Assembly: GCA_035582835.1 (NCBI GenBank)
Contig: JAYKAV010002297.1
Coordinates: 957,966 to 1,021,965, forward strand
Direction of reading: 5' to 3'
DNA from: Phoebastria nigripes
Lineage: Eukaryota; Chordata; Aves; Procellariiformes; Diomedeidae
DNA length: 64,000 nt
Shown here: positions 1-11,600 of the stretch, in pieces
How the letters are laid out: every line of letters begins with the position of its first letter
How positions within the stretch are numbered: position 1 is the stretch's first letter
Program-made: the position numbers and the translations under genes
The notes under the pieces: model-generated
What the model was told of the DNA's origin: nothing
Database searches by the model: none
What the model saw: only the letters and a program-made list of their open reading frames with translations

Positions 1-3000
1 TTTTAGTTTTAAACTTTTTATATGTGAAATTGCAGAGATAACAGCAGAAATCGTACTTTATTTGTACTGGTTTTAACCTTAATTCACCCTGTAAGTCCAA
101 AACTTTATAAACTGATGAGGTCTTACCCAAGGAAGTAGCTTTTGAAATCCAGGCCTGGTGTCAAAATTGTATTTATGGTCTTCCATAAACAACACATCTT
201 GGTCCTGAGAAGAGTTAAAACCACAAAATTAAAGAGTCCAGGTAATTTCCAGTCACTTTAAGCACTATGGATTCTTTCATGGATTGACTTGGAAGCTAGT
301 CTGTGGTGGCATGTAGCTTCTTGCAAACTTTCTCCATATAAAGTTCATTGCTTCTGAAATGAGTATGGGAGGACCTTAAATCTCCACACACACCCCTTTC
401 TACTACAAAAAGAGTCTTCATCCTTGTCTGCCCTCCCACTAAAGCTTCAAGTTTCCTTGAAGGCTTCCTTAGAAGGCTTCAATTTGTGCTTAAATAGTAA
501 ATGGAGAACACTTTATTCCAGAAAAAATATTTTAATGAAGTTGTTAGCTCAAAAAAGTCTGAACTGAGAACTTCAGTTATGTTTCATTAACTGCAGCCTT
601 TGGCATAAGGAACAGCTGTAATACTGGAATTGGTGCTGCACCCCTTACAAGCCTTCTACTTAATCGACTTTCAAATTGCATATCGTATATGCAATGTCAG
701 ACACAGCAAATATTTGCCTTGGGAGGGGGGGAATTGATTTTACCAAAAGTTTCTTTTGAGATCTGGAAAGTCTGGTTTATTTTCAGTCCAAACAAGTAGA
801 CGAGAACAAGTTTCTCTTAGATTATCGGTCTAGCCCAGGAAATCAAGAGCATTTAAAGCCAACAAGCACTCAATCTCTCAAAAGGAACACAAGTATGCTA
901 AATTTCTATAACCAATTTATATGTAGTGAATATACTGAACTTGTGAGGTTTTTTTAAATAGCAATAGTACTAAGTGAAAAATGAATTTATTAAATGAGAG
1001 GGAGAGAAGAATTTGACTTTTGCATTTTGGTTTGAATTCTCAGTTAAGATGGACTTTTGCAGAAATTTGTTGCTAAAATAAAAGGCATAGTAGTAGAGCA
1101 AAGAGTTAAAGTAAGTCTAGAAACTGAGTGTTCTTCTGCTTCCAATTAAGAATATTTGGTTCTAGCAAGGTATGAACTGACAGGTTTCACTTTTGACAAA
1201 ATAGTCATAAACAGTAAACATTTTATTAAAAGGGTGGTATACTGCAAATCAAGTTAAGATCAACATAAATATAATCAGCAATGTAAACTGACTTGGTTAG
1301 CATCGTAAAATGTTGAATGAGTTTAATAACTGCCTGTAGCAATATATAATATAGAATACTGTATCCTTATGTGAAATACTCTTCAAACTGTATTTACAGT
1401 AGAAATAATTTTAATAGTTCTAATTTGTTCTGCATATGCTATTCATTAAAGTAAAATTACCTTAAGGACTTTAAAATCTCAGTATCAGTTAGATTTCCCC
1501 CCCCCCGCTGCTTGAGTTTATATTGCACTGAATTATTTTGGGGGAAGAGAAAAATGATAGCAGAATTTACTGGAGAAGAACAATCTTGTATTGAAAATGT
1601 ATACACTTGTCTCAGCAAAGGAAAAATCTGATCTATTTTTAGACAAATGCTGACCTTGATAAAGAGATACGAGAAATTTATACCCTTTCCACTTAACTTG
1701 AAAACCATTAGAAAGGGCTAACGTGGAACTTAACAGGCAAAAAGATTTATTGAATGTTGTGCAGGAGTACATGAGAGTCTGAAGGACTCATTTTGGAGTA
1801 TGTAGAAAATATTAGAAATTAGTTTTAGAAAGTATTTCTAATTTCCTGGCTTTTTGGCAAAACAGGAGGTATTGATCCTCCGGTTCCCTCTGCCAAGAGG
1901 TTGGGTGTGTCCTGGGAGAAGGCAGAAGACTCCCTGGGATGGAATTCCAGAGAGAGGAGGTTGGGATCAGGTTCTGGTACCTCCAGGGCTACGTGCTGGG
2001 ATGAGGGTGGCATGCGGAGGTACCTAATCCCATGCTTGCCAGGGCTGCCGCTTTGCGATCTGAGCCTGGAGGCGTCGGGTTGGCAGTACTGAAGAAATGC
2101 ATTTAAAGAGAGAAAAATGGAAACGTAACGATTCACTGGCTTGCAAGTTACAGATTAAATTATGGTGAAAAAATTCTGGGCTATCAGAAGAGAAGACCAG
2201 TACCCTTTCTTTCCACTCTCCTGTCTATGTAGGAGATCCTCAAATCGTTCTTCTGTGAACCATTGCTGTCCCTTATGCGATATTGAGATGGAAATATGAA
2301 CAACAGCATGATTCTGTCAGAAGCTGGCAGGTAACAAACCCTCAGGTGAAATTATGTATTATCAATATAAAATTCATTGGGAGGATAATTTTATCAACCA
2401 GTATCTTACCTGGTTTGAAATAATAAACACTCCTGAACAAAGACCTAGCTAACTATATTGGGCACTGGATTTTTTTTTTTTAATTAAGATAGTAACAGTG
2501 GAATTTTTTAAACCAAGAATGGCCAATTTTTTTCCTAGTGCAATTCTTGTAATGGCATTAAGCTTACAGAAGAATTTATTTTTAGGGAAAACTGTATTGA
2601 ACACTTCTATTGCAGATGCAGAGAGCCAGAGCCTGAGTAATATTTCCCATGCATAGAGCAAAGAAGAACGATTGCTTAATTTTCAGAGAAAACATAAGAA
2701 ACTTTTCAGAAAAGTAAGACAAATGAAAGCAATTTACAAAAGCACATCCCTCCTTATTCTCTTTAAAATACAAGGGAAGTTTCAACAACACGGAAAAGCA
2801 GTGGAGCTAAAATGGACAGATGATGCTTTACAAAGAATTTTGGATGCGTTACACAAACTGGAGCTCACTGCTGGAAGTGAGCGATCACTGGTATCAATAG
2901 CTTTTCACATGGGCAATTTGAGTATCTGCAGTCCCTGGCAGCTCTCCTCCGTGCCCCTGGGAGCACTCTAAAGGGTTTTATAGGTGGTTCCCCCTCTTCC

Positions 3001-5059
3001 TCTTCATTCTGCCCATTCTATCTATGTGTTCTCTCCTTTTAGAAGCAGACTTTCTGCATGGTACCTTGTCACCTCTGGTAGTTGCACTCTAGAGACGCCC
3101 AGTGTAACGGATAAGAAGGAATTTCTATTACTTAAGATAATATGACACTATTATCCTGTTGGTAATTAAGCCATTTTCCAAGCCTTGTGCTGTATTTCTT
3201 TGAAGGACTTCCTCTCTCCAGAGGAACTCTGAAGCAAGAGATAACCTGTCCTGTCTTGGAGCTGGGAGGTGTTTGCTCTGAGAGGGCTCTGCAGAGGGTG
3301 AACAGCGCGTGAGACCTGACCTGGACTTGGTCTTCCCACACTGCAGCTTGGTCTTTCCATATCTCTGCTGGTTTTTAGGAAGGCTTGGCAATTTTGATGG
3401 CCTACCTTGAAGAAAAAGAAGTGATGCTTTACTGAGATCTGTAGGGTGTTGGAAATGCTGTCCTTCAGCATCGACAGAAATCTTTGCTGCCTCATGCTTT
3501 TCAGAGCCACTGCTCATCCCACCTCAGGCCATTGAATTTACTGGAGCCTCCCTCAACTCAATTTCCAGAAAAGCCTGTCTGCTTTGGCGTGACTTGCCGA
3601 CAATATAAGAATTTGTCAAACAGTCTCACCAGCTTCTGACCCCATGGAAAATCAGCCTTGGCTCACCTCTGTCACGTGGCGGTGTCTTGTATCCTCACTG
3701 GAGGCTGCCAATGTGCTTCTTCCAAGCCTGTTCCCTAAGAGGCCCCCATCTCCTTAAAACAGCAGTAGTTCACCTCTGAATCTCCTAGTCTTTCAGTAGC
3801 TTGCCCTTCCTCACTCTTTGACTGCAATTCATATTCTCTTACTCTTCAGGACAATAGTAACAGATTTTTCTGGCTGGTCCTCCACCCATAAAGTTCTTTC
3901 CCAAGGGTTCAGCCTCATCTTCATTAAGGCACAGGTACTCTTTTTTTGTCTTTGAGGTGTTGCTTTCCTGGGGCGTGAATATTTGGACACCAAATGTGCT
4001 TTTTTGGACAGTGCTTGCCCTTTTGGAGGTAGGAAGATTGACACTGCAGAAAAGGAAATGGCTGTTCTTACACAACTTAGAAAATCACCCTGGCTTAAGA
4101 TCTTCTAAGAAACCAGCAAGTTTATATATCTGATATAAGCTAAATGGCTGCAGAGCTCTACCCCGACTTTCCAGCCAGCACAGTGCTACCAGAGAGACAT
4201 CTAGGAAGGGGGCACAACTGAAGAGAGAGATCCTGGAGTCCTTGTCCTTATTAGAGGCGTGAGGCTCTTCCAGAGGAAACTCTTTTGGAGGAGAAGTCAG
4301 CTTAGGAAGGAACAAATTGAAGCTCTTCCTGGGAAGTGTTGTCCTTCGAGCTCTGTCCTTTGGGCCATTGAAGACATTGTCTATCCCCACTCTTGTCCAT
4401 CTTTGTTTCCTTACCTCTTGGCTGGTTGAGGGGTGAGCGCTGCCCTTTCCTAACTTCAGGAAAGGCAGGACATTGATTGATACCCTATGGACATAGTTAT
4501 GACCAATGGCACGCACAAAGTTGCCTTAACTATACCTGCTAGTAGGAAACTTTCCTCTGCTGCTGTAGCTCCCATTCCCACCGAAATGAAATCTTGTTTT
4601 CATCAGGCGTTTTCTTCCCTGCTTTCTGCATTTCATAGGCTTCATAGCTGCTTGGGTAACTTCCTTACTTCTTGTTTACATGAAAGTTAAATTAATACAC
4701 TCGAAGCCCTCCTCAGCAGTGTTTTAAATGAAGACTGCNAAGCAGTTCAAAAGCGCAGTAGTATTGGCCACATGTATCAGGATTTCTATGTGTGTCACTT
4801 ACTATTAAAAGTTGGTGAAAGTCAGACCTGGAGATGCTATATCATATTATATGAATTATAACATCTAAGAAGAATNGGCAGGGGTATTACTGTATTCTAA
4901 CAACAGCATTAGAAAGTGATTTTCTCTTTTAAATTAAAATAAATGATGTACGTTCCAATAAATACTCGTTGAAAGGGGGGCCNTTATCCTTTGAGGAAAT
5001 TAGTTATATGCTGGTGAGTCAGAATAGAACCGTAATTTCACCCAAAGGCTTGTTGAAAA
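1..5059. other. AT-rich non-coding flank upstream of STON1
   Basis: I found no exon, RNA gene or transposon that I can support here. The open frames are short and look random. In mammals PPP1R21 lies upstream of STON1 on the same strand, so part of this stretch could be its 3' UTR or intergenic DNA. I could not find its C-terminal coding sequence, so that is only an inference from synteny. Isolated Ns occur at about 4739, 4876 and 4983, and a C-run lies near 1498-1506. Confidence 0.5.
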
Positions 5060-5122
5060 GAGGAAAGCTCGCCCGAGGTCTCGCCGGGGGATGCTGCCCC
5101 GAGGCTCCCCCTGGGAGGCGGC

Positions 5123-5170
5123 GGGGCGGTGGCGGGGCGGCGGGGCTTAGCCCCGCCCCGCCACCGCCCC
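5123..5170. repeat. GC-rich inverted repeat in the STON1 CpG island
   Basis: A run of GC boxes on one strand (from 5123) is followed, after TTA, by nearly the same run on the opposite strand (to 5170). The two arms pair along about 20 bp apart from a 3-nt bulge in the left arm. It could form a strong hairpin or cruciform and gives Sp/KLF-type sites on both strands. Confidence 0.7.
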
Positions 5171-5189
5171 CCGCCCCGGCCGGTGCCTG

Positions 5190-5258
5190 TTGCTGCCTCT
5201 CCCGGCGGCGGCGGCGGCGGGCGGTCCCCCATGGCGGCGCCGAGACGGTGACTGGCGG
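5190..5258 (+). other. STON1: Probable non-coding exon 1 of STON1 (5' UTR, start uncertain)
   Basis: The right edge is a strong donor (GGCGG|GTAAGG) at 5258/5259 inside the CpG island. The left edge is arbitrary because the start site is not visible. It would splice to the coding exon whose acceptor ends at 16576. It contains a short upstream reading frame, ATG at 5231 to TGA at 5249-5251, encoding six residues (MAAPRR). The assignment to STON1 rests on strand, position and the known mammalian arrangement of a non-coding first exon; no transcript was seen. Confidence 0.5.
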
Positions 5259-5502
5259 GTAAGGAGAGGGCCCGGTAGGTCGGCGGGGCGGAGATCGGCC
5301 GGCTGTGCCCCGGGGGAGGCTGCTGCCGGGGAGCCGAGCTGTAGAGCGGGTCCCGGGGGCGCGGAGGGGGCTCCGTCAAAAGTGGAATTTTCCCGGTAGT
5401 TGAGGCGCAGCGCAAAAGATCCTGGCTTGAAACGGGCCGGTGGATGGGGCTGCTTTGTTTTGGTTTAAGGACAGGATTTTTAAAAAAAAAAACAAAACAA
5501 AA

Positions 5503-5639
5503 CTCTTTTTTCCTTTTTCTCTTTTTTTTCCTTCTCTTTTTTTTCCTTCTTCTCTTTTTCTCCTTTTTCCCCCCCCTTTTTCTCTTTTTTTTCCCCCTTT
5601 TTCTTTTTCGTTCTTTTTTTTCCTTTCTCTTTTTTTTTT
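5503..5639 (+). repeat. Polypyrimidine (T/C) low-complexity tract
   Basis: About 137 nt contain only T and C apart from a single G near 5610. It lies about 250 nt downstream of the predicted exon 1 donor. The reading frames over it (poly Phe/Leu/Pro, or poly Lys/Glu on the other strand) are composition artefacts. Confidence 0.9.
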
Positions 5640-8600
5640 ATTTTAAAGTAGAAGCGGTGAGAAGGGGATGGCTTTGCGTGGGGTACCCGGAGCTTTGAAC
5701 TGCTGCGGAAATCAGTGGGATTTGGGTGACAGGCATCCCGCAGGATCAAGTTCCCATGACTTTTGCCTTGTTAGGGAGGAGACTGGGGTGAGCGAGAAGT
5801 TTTTTTATTTAATACTTGAAGTGAGATGAATTCCTGCAGCCTTTCTCATATTTTCTAGTGGTTCAGCTGATGATGTTAAACTATGCATGTAGGCTCACAG
5901 TGTTCACAATCATTGCTGCAGAAATCCCTCCCGTACATACAGTGGGGNGTAGGGCTTTGGGAAAACAACTGGGGCGGATGCAGAAGGATGTGCCTCACGG
6001 GGCTGAAATGATTAGACTGCACTTACCATATATACCCTTAGTGCAAACTCTAGAGATGGTATTTCAAGCATATCGTAGGTGAGAAAGAATATAGAAAGTT
6101 TCCACTTTCTGGTTTTAAGTAAGTACTCACTGAAGGGGTGACTTTCAGTAAGTTTTTTTTTTTTTTTTTTTTTTAAAAGGTGTAGGTGTTCTGATACTTC
6201 TGGCAAATAAGAGCACTTCTGAAATGTGCTAGGAAAAATGCTGACCAGGGTATTTTGTAGGAGCCCAGTAAAAGTTAAGTTACAAAAGTCTACACTTACC
6301 TTCCCCAATAGGGATGTTTTTGCTCTGAGGTGGAGCACACCAGAAACCCTCGCTGATTTCTCTGCAAACAGGACTTAGCTTTTTTTGGGAGAGTGCTAAT
6401 GACTGTCTGGGGAGGAGGGAGGAGGGAACAGAAGTTTTGGAGCCTGAGGCTCTTAAATATGAACTATTCATTTTGCTGTTAACTCATTTTTCCCTATCTG
6501 GAGGCTGAGACCCTTCTACATCTGTAAGAGAAGAGGGAAAAAAGATAGCTGAAGACAAAACATTGAGTTGCCTGGTTTAGTGCACTGAAAGCACACCTGC
6601 AGCGAGAAAATGTTAGGAGAAAAGATCAGCTGCTTTCTTGACTATATGTATAAGCAGAGGAGAGCTTAGCACTGCACTCTGTAACAAGTTGTAGTTGAGC
6701 ACAGAAGTACTTTGTACAACAGAGAGCGTGGCTGGAGATTATACTTAACTGGTGTTGGAGTTGTAAATCACACTGCTAGGAAATTCTGCGCGAAGACAGA
6801 TATGAGGTCCTTGTTTCATGCTCAGATTTGATTATTCTCCTTCTCCCCATCTCCTCCTGCACAGATAAAGAATGTTATTTTCTATCACTGTAAAAATTGT
6901 TGGGGTTTGTAAGCTTAATGGCCCAGCTTTTTGATATCGCTCCCCAAATCCAGATCTCTGGATAGCAAATTAATGTAAACTTTTAAGTTGTTCTGTGTGT
7001 GAACGTTAACTCCGACATGAAATGCATCCAATTACATGAATAGTGATGCACTATCATGGCCAGTGTGTTACTTCATGTTTTGGTAAACGAGATTCCTCTA
7101 GTCCACCACTCCTTTTCTTATGTTTTTGGTAGGTATAAATATGAGCTGAAGTCTTTTGCTTCAGAAAGCCAGGCTGCACACGTCTGTCTTAAAAAGCTTT
7201 TGGAGAGGAACCCAAATGAGGCTTTTTTGGGTGACTGCGTTATGAATTATACTTTCTGATGTGACTGTCATCAGTTGCTATTAAAAATATCTCTATCCAA
7301 ATAAACAAAGGATTCAATGGTGACCCTCCTTCTCGTTAGTGCTGGTATTCTTATAAGGCTTTAAGGCAGGGAGAAGGGGAGCATCCTGCAGTTGAGGAGA
7401 GAGCTGGTCTGTCAGAAAACGTTACCAATAGCTGCCAGGCAGTGCTTTTCGTGTTTAGAAGAGCTCTGCAAATCTGGTGTCGTGTGTTAGTCTCCAGGAA
7501 AGTACTTGCGCTTGTTTACTGGGCACTAAAGCATGAGGTAGATTTAAATGCGGATTTAAAAACTGACTCTGAACCAAAAAAAACAAGAGTGTATTATGTT
7601 GTACAGTGAATATGCTAAATATAGTATTTCCATTAGCTTCCCTACTTTTTATTATTCACTGCTGAGATTAGTGGCAAGAGTTTTTGGAGTGTACTTTTGC
7701 ATCATGTATTCTTTGTGGCATTTCATCCATTGCTTCCCTTGGACACTGCAAACACTAGCAGAGGACCAGGTTTAAATTTGTTTCTGACCATGACCAGTTT
7801 AATATTGTGACATGATCCATGTGCCAAAGCGTTCAGGCCTTTTTTTTTTTCTTTTTTTTTTTTTTTTTATCCAGAGGGCTGCTTAATCCTAAAAAAAAAA
7901 AAAAAAGTTGTTGATTTTACAGAAGTGGAACAGCCACCCGTAACTGCATTTCTGCTGCTTGGTGGCATATTATAAATCTCTGTCTCTGCTCAGGGGGTGG
8001 GGAGAGGGAGGGGTTTGGGATGTTAAACTCCTTGCCAGAGCCCTCTGCAGCGCTGCCGTGACCAGAGTACTTTTGTGGGATGTTTGTGCGTTCCTAATAA
8101 TAACATGTTTCCTAAACATAGTTAAAAATTGCTTCAGTAGATTCAGTAACATTCCATTAACTTAGTGACCTGCAGAAGTACTGTAAATAAAAATAGATTT
8201 ATTTTCCTGTCTGTTCCAGGCCAGAGCACTATGCTGAGGGCTTGTTGGCTTTTTTTTTTAATTTAAAAAAACCCCAAACCTTCTGTACAGTAAAATGTCA
8301 GCTAGTGTCAATAAACAGTTTACATGAGACTCTTCTGCAACTGTCCATTGGCTCTGCGAAATCTGCCTACGGAGGGTAAGTTATGCAGTCACTATGGTGA
8401 TGTTTCAGAGAGGGTAAAGCAGGACTGGCTGAGTGAACTGAATGGGAGTGGGAACAGAAGTACGTTTCAGGGGGTGCACCGGCGCTGCTCCCCGCAGCTC
8501 GACAGCCCAGCAACCTCTGCCTCTTCCCCATCCATCTTCTAATTGGGGGGTTTCATTTGTAGGAAGAAGAAAGGCCCCGTGGAGAGGTGTGTTGCGTGCA

Positions 8601-11600
8601 TGAGAGAAACATGCATGTGCACGGTGAAGTGAATTAAAAATGATTTACGTATCTTATCTAACCAGATAATAGGAAGAAAGAAAACAAGTGATGTGTCTTA
8701 GAAGGCACTGTGATATCCAGGAAGGGAGAGAATAAAAACACTGAGTAGTTAATATTGATTTGATCATGCTTTTTTATTACTTCTTCTAGGAAAAGAGAGT
8801 TTTCTTCTGTTAAAGAGGTTCAGTATAACATAGAGAACCATTTTGTGGTTCTTAGGGTTTAATCCTGTTCTCATTCAAGTTAGTAAAAATGCTTCTACTG
8901 CCTTTGACAGCAGATTGTGTCCTCTTGAGGTTTTTCCTGACCATCCCCTGTTTGCTAGCAAATGGGGCATGAGCATGGGTACACCCCATCCTGCCTTCTC
9001 AGTTACCAGTCTGTAGTCCAAAGATGCGCAGAAACACATGCTACCAGATATAAGTTACTTCGACCTGGCACAGTCTGTGACCTTCCGATAGGAAATCCAC
9101 CCCATGAACAGGAAAATGTTGGGCATCCAAGGTGGGACTCTTTTCTGAGTCTCTTTTGGAGGAACCAAGCGAGAAGTTATAACTGATGGACCCAAGAAAG
9201 ATGCTTAGACTTGTGTGGAGTACTGATGTTTGCCATTCTTGTGGTTAGACCTGATGTTATAGCAGAGATAAGCGCCTTTTTTGTCGCTTTTGTTCCATTT
9301 TAAAAAAAATAACAGGTTATAAGTGTCCCTGTTTCTGGATCTTCCTTATATACCAGAACTATCCAGAGTTGGTGGTGTGATGCAAGATGTGATTGGATCT
9401 CCTCGAAACAAAATAGTTACATGTAGCTGTGGATTGGGAAAACTTTTTTTTTTTTAATGTTAGAAAGTGCTCATTGCAAGCTTGTGATCCTTAAATGTTT
9501 TGTAGCTGGAGATTGGCTTTTGATAGACTTCTCCGTGCTGTTGCATTCATTGATTCATGTGTTTTGTAATGTGTCTGCATACTGGCTAAGTCACAGCAAG
9601 CAGCATGGGAATTGCTGCAAGTAACTTTATAGTTCCCTCCAGGTGAGTGCGGTGGCCTTAGGGTGAGAGGACTACTGTTGTTTTTTGCAGCTCAGTGCTT
9701 GGCTGTGCGCACTGCTGGAGAGACTCTTGAGTAACTTCCAAGAGTGACTTCAGGTGTCCATTCTGGTATCTTTCCCAATGACACTTAAATTATCTTTCTA
9801 TATTAGTTTATTTTATTTAGTTTATTTATTTTTAGTTTATTCTATTTAGTTTATTTTATCCCATTCTGAAAGTTACATTCATGGTAATAAACTCTGCAAA
9901 AAAGCCTTGAGTGGAATAGTGGTGCAGATCCCAGGTGACTGTGTTGCAGTGATTTATGAAAATCTCTCAGCTCCTGTAGAAAGCATCTTTGGTATGTCCC
10001 CGTAAAATCCTACGGGCACTTCCAGTAAAACGTTGTCTCTAGGCTTTCCTGCCTTGATATCTATTCCCAACTAAGAAAATACTGAAGGAGCAAGCTGGTC
10101 TGACTCATCCGCGGTGGTGTGACTGCTGGAGCGGGGCAAGGGAGGGTGTGGGAATTGGGGCTTACAGTATATGGGGAGGTCGGTTGAAGCTGATCGTGTT
10201 ACACACAAGACCGGTCATGCATGCTGCTTTGTTGTCTTTTTGAGGCAGCTTTGAAATGTCTTCACATCTGAGTGTTAGGGAAGGTCTCCTAGAATGGATC
10301 TAGACAGGAAAAGGAGTTTATTTACAGTGCATAGCAGCTGAAGTTTGGGTGATTATTTCATGGCAAAGATGGCATTTGTTTTGAATAGCCACGCTAGATT
10401 TTAATATAAACTGGAAGGTCCTCACCATCTAACCTCATTCTGTTGTGAGCAAGAAGAGGAGCTACTTCTTTGCGGAAGACCCACTTCAACCACAGCCCAG
10501 CAGGCTAGAATAGTTATTAGAGATGTGAATACGGCAGCACTGCTGCTTTTCTTTTCTTTTGAGAGATTCCCGTAGGTTTTCCCTCGCGTGTGAATCTTGT
10601 ATCTGTTTGCAACCTTTAAAGGATGAGATGTGACTCTGAGAGGCAGAGGAGCAGGCATTTCATCAGGCGCCTCTGCGTAGCATCCCTTCTGAGCGCTGGA
10701 TGCTTTCCCAGCACCCAGAGAGCGTCGGTGCTGTAGCTGTCGGTACTTGCCCTTGTGGTGGTGAGTCCCCCACGTCCCAAACCATGTGACACCATCCTCT
10801 CTAGAGGCTGTTTCAGCCTTTGCCATATCCTTTTCCCCAGCAAGGAAAGTAAGTGTTGTCTCTGCTTGGGCATATACTGTGATATGTTATGTTGATGCCC
10901 TTAAAAACTTTAATTTTTTCATGCTTGCGTGTGCAAGTACCAACCACCTTATTCGTAAACTCCCCTTTGACTCAAAGCAGAAACAAGTAATAGCGAGAGG
11001 CGTTTATGCCTGCCTTTGCTCTGGGGACGTGCGCGCTGTCAAAAGCTGAAAGCTTTAATTCCTCCAGCTCTCGGGGCCAAGAGTAAGGAATTCCAAATTA
11101 AACAGATTAGCTGCGAGCTCCGAACTTCTCTCAGCTGTGCCTATGCCCCAGAGAGCGAGCAACATAAATACAAGTTCACGTTACACTTTGAAGTCGGTGT
11201 ACATTTTTGACTGTTACACCAGTTCCTTATTTTTGAGAAGTAATGAAATGAGTAATGCAGTGGGAGACTCAATCCATGTATATATCCCAAATACAAGCAA
11301 AAGCCGAGAAATTCCTATTTCCCATCAGTTGTGCCTTTTGCTTATGTTTATTTCAGAGGTATAGGTTGGAGAACTTTTTTTTTTTGGTCTAGGAGACATC
11401 GAGTAGAGTTAAATAAAAGTGCAGCCATATGTAGTCTCAAAAGAAATTTGAGGCAAATCAACATAAATCAAGCAGTATTTTACATAGAAGGTATTCTTCA
11501 AGGTTTTTGCATAGTTAAGTAATAAACAAAACAGTGATACAAAGAATATGGCTGTAAAATACAGAGATAAATCTGCCATATTTTACTTGGATATCACAAG

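Larger units (their letters stand above)
5060..5420 (+). promoter_or_regulatory. STON1: CpG island, probable STON1 promoter
   Basis: The base composition changes abruptly from AT-rich to very GC- and CpG-rich, with many GC boxes (GGGGCGG and its complement) around 5123-5175 and no TATA box. It lies upstream of the STON1 coding exon on the same strand. A good 5' splice site (GGCGG|GTAAGG) sits inside it at 5258/5259. This is the layout of a housekeeping-type promoter with a non-coding first exon. The transcription start cannot be fixed from sequence alone. Confidence 0.7.

Noticed and set aside
1..1500. 3' UTR of PPP1R21, expected upstream by synteny
   Set aside because: No coding sequence of that gene was found, and AT-rich DNA with scattered AATAAA-like words is not evidence enough.
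5440..5749. Open frames on both strands rich in Phe/Leu or Lys/Glu
   Set aside because: They are produced by the T/C low-complexity tract; no protein family and no start context.
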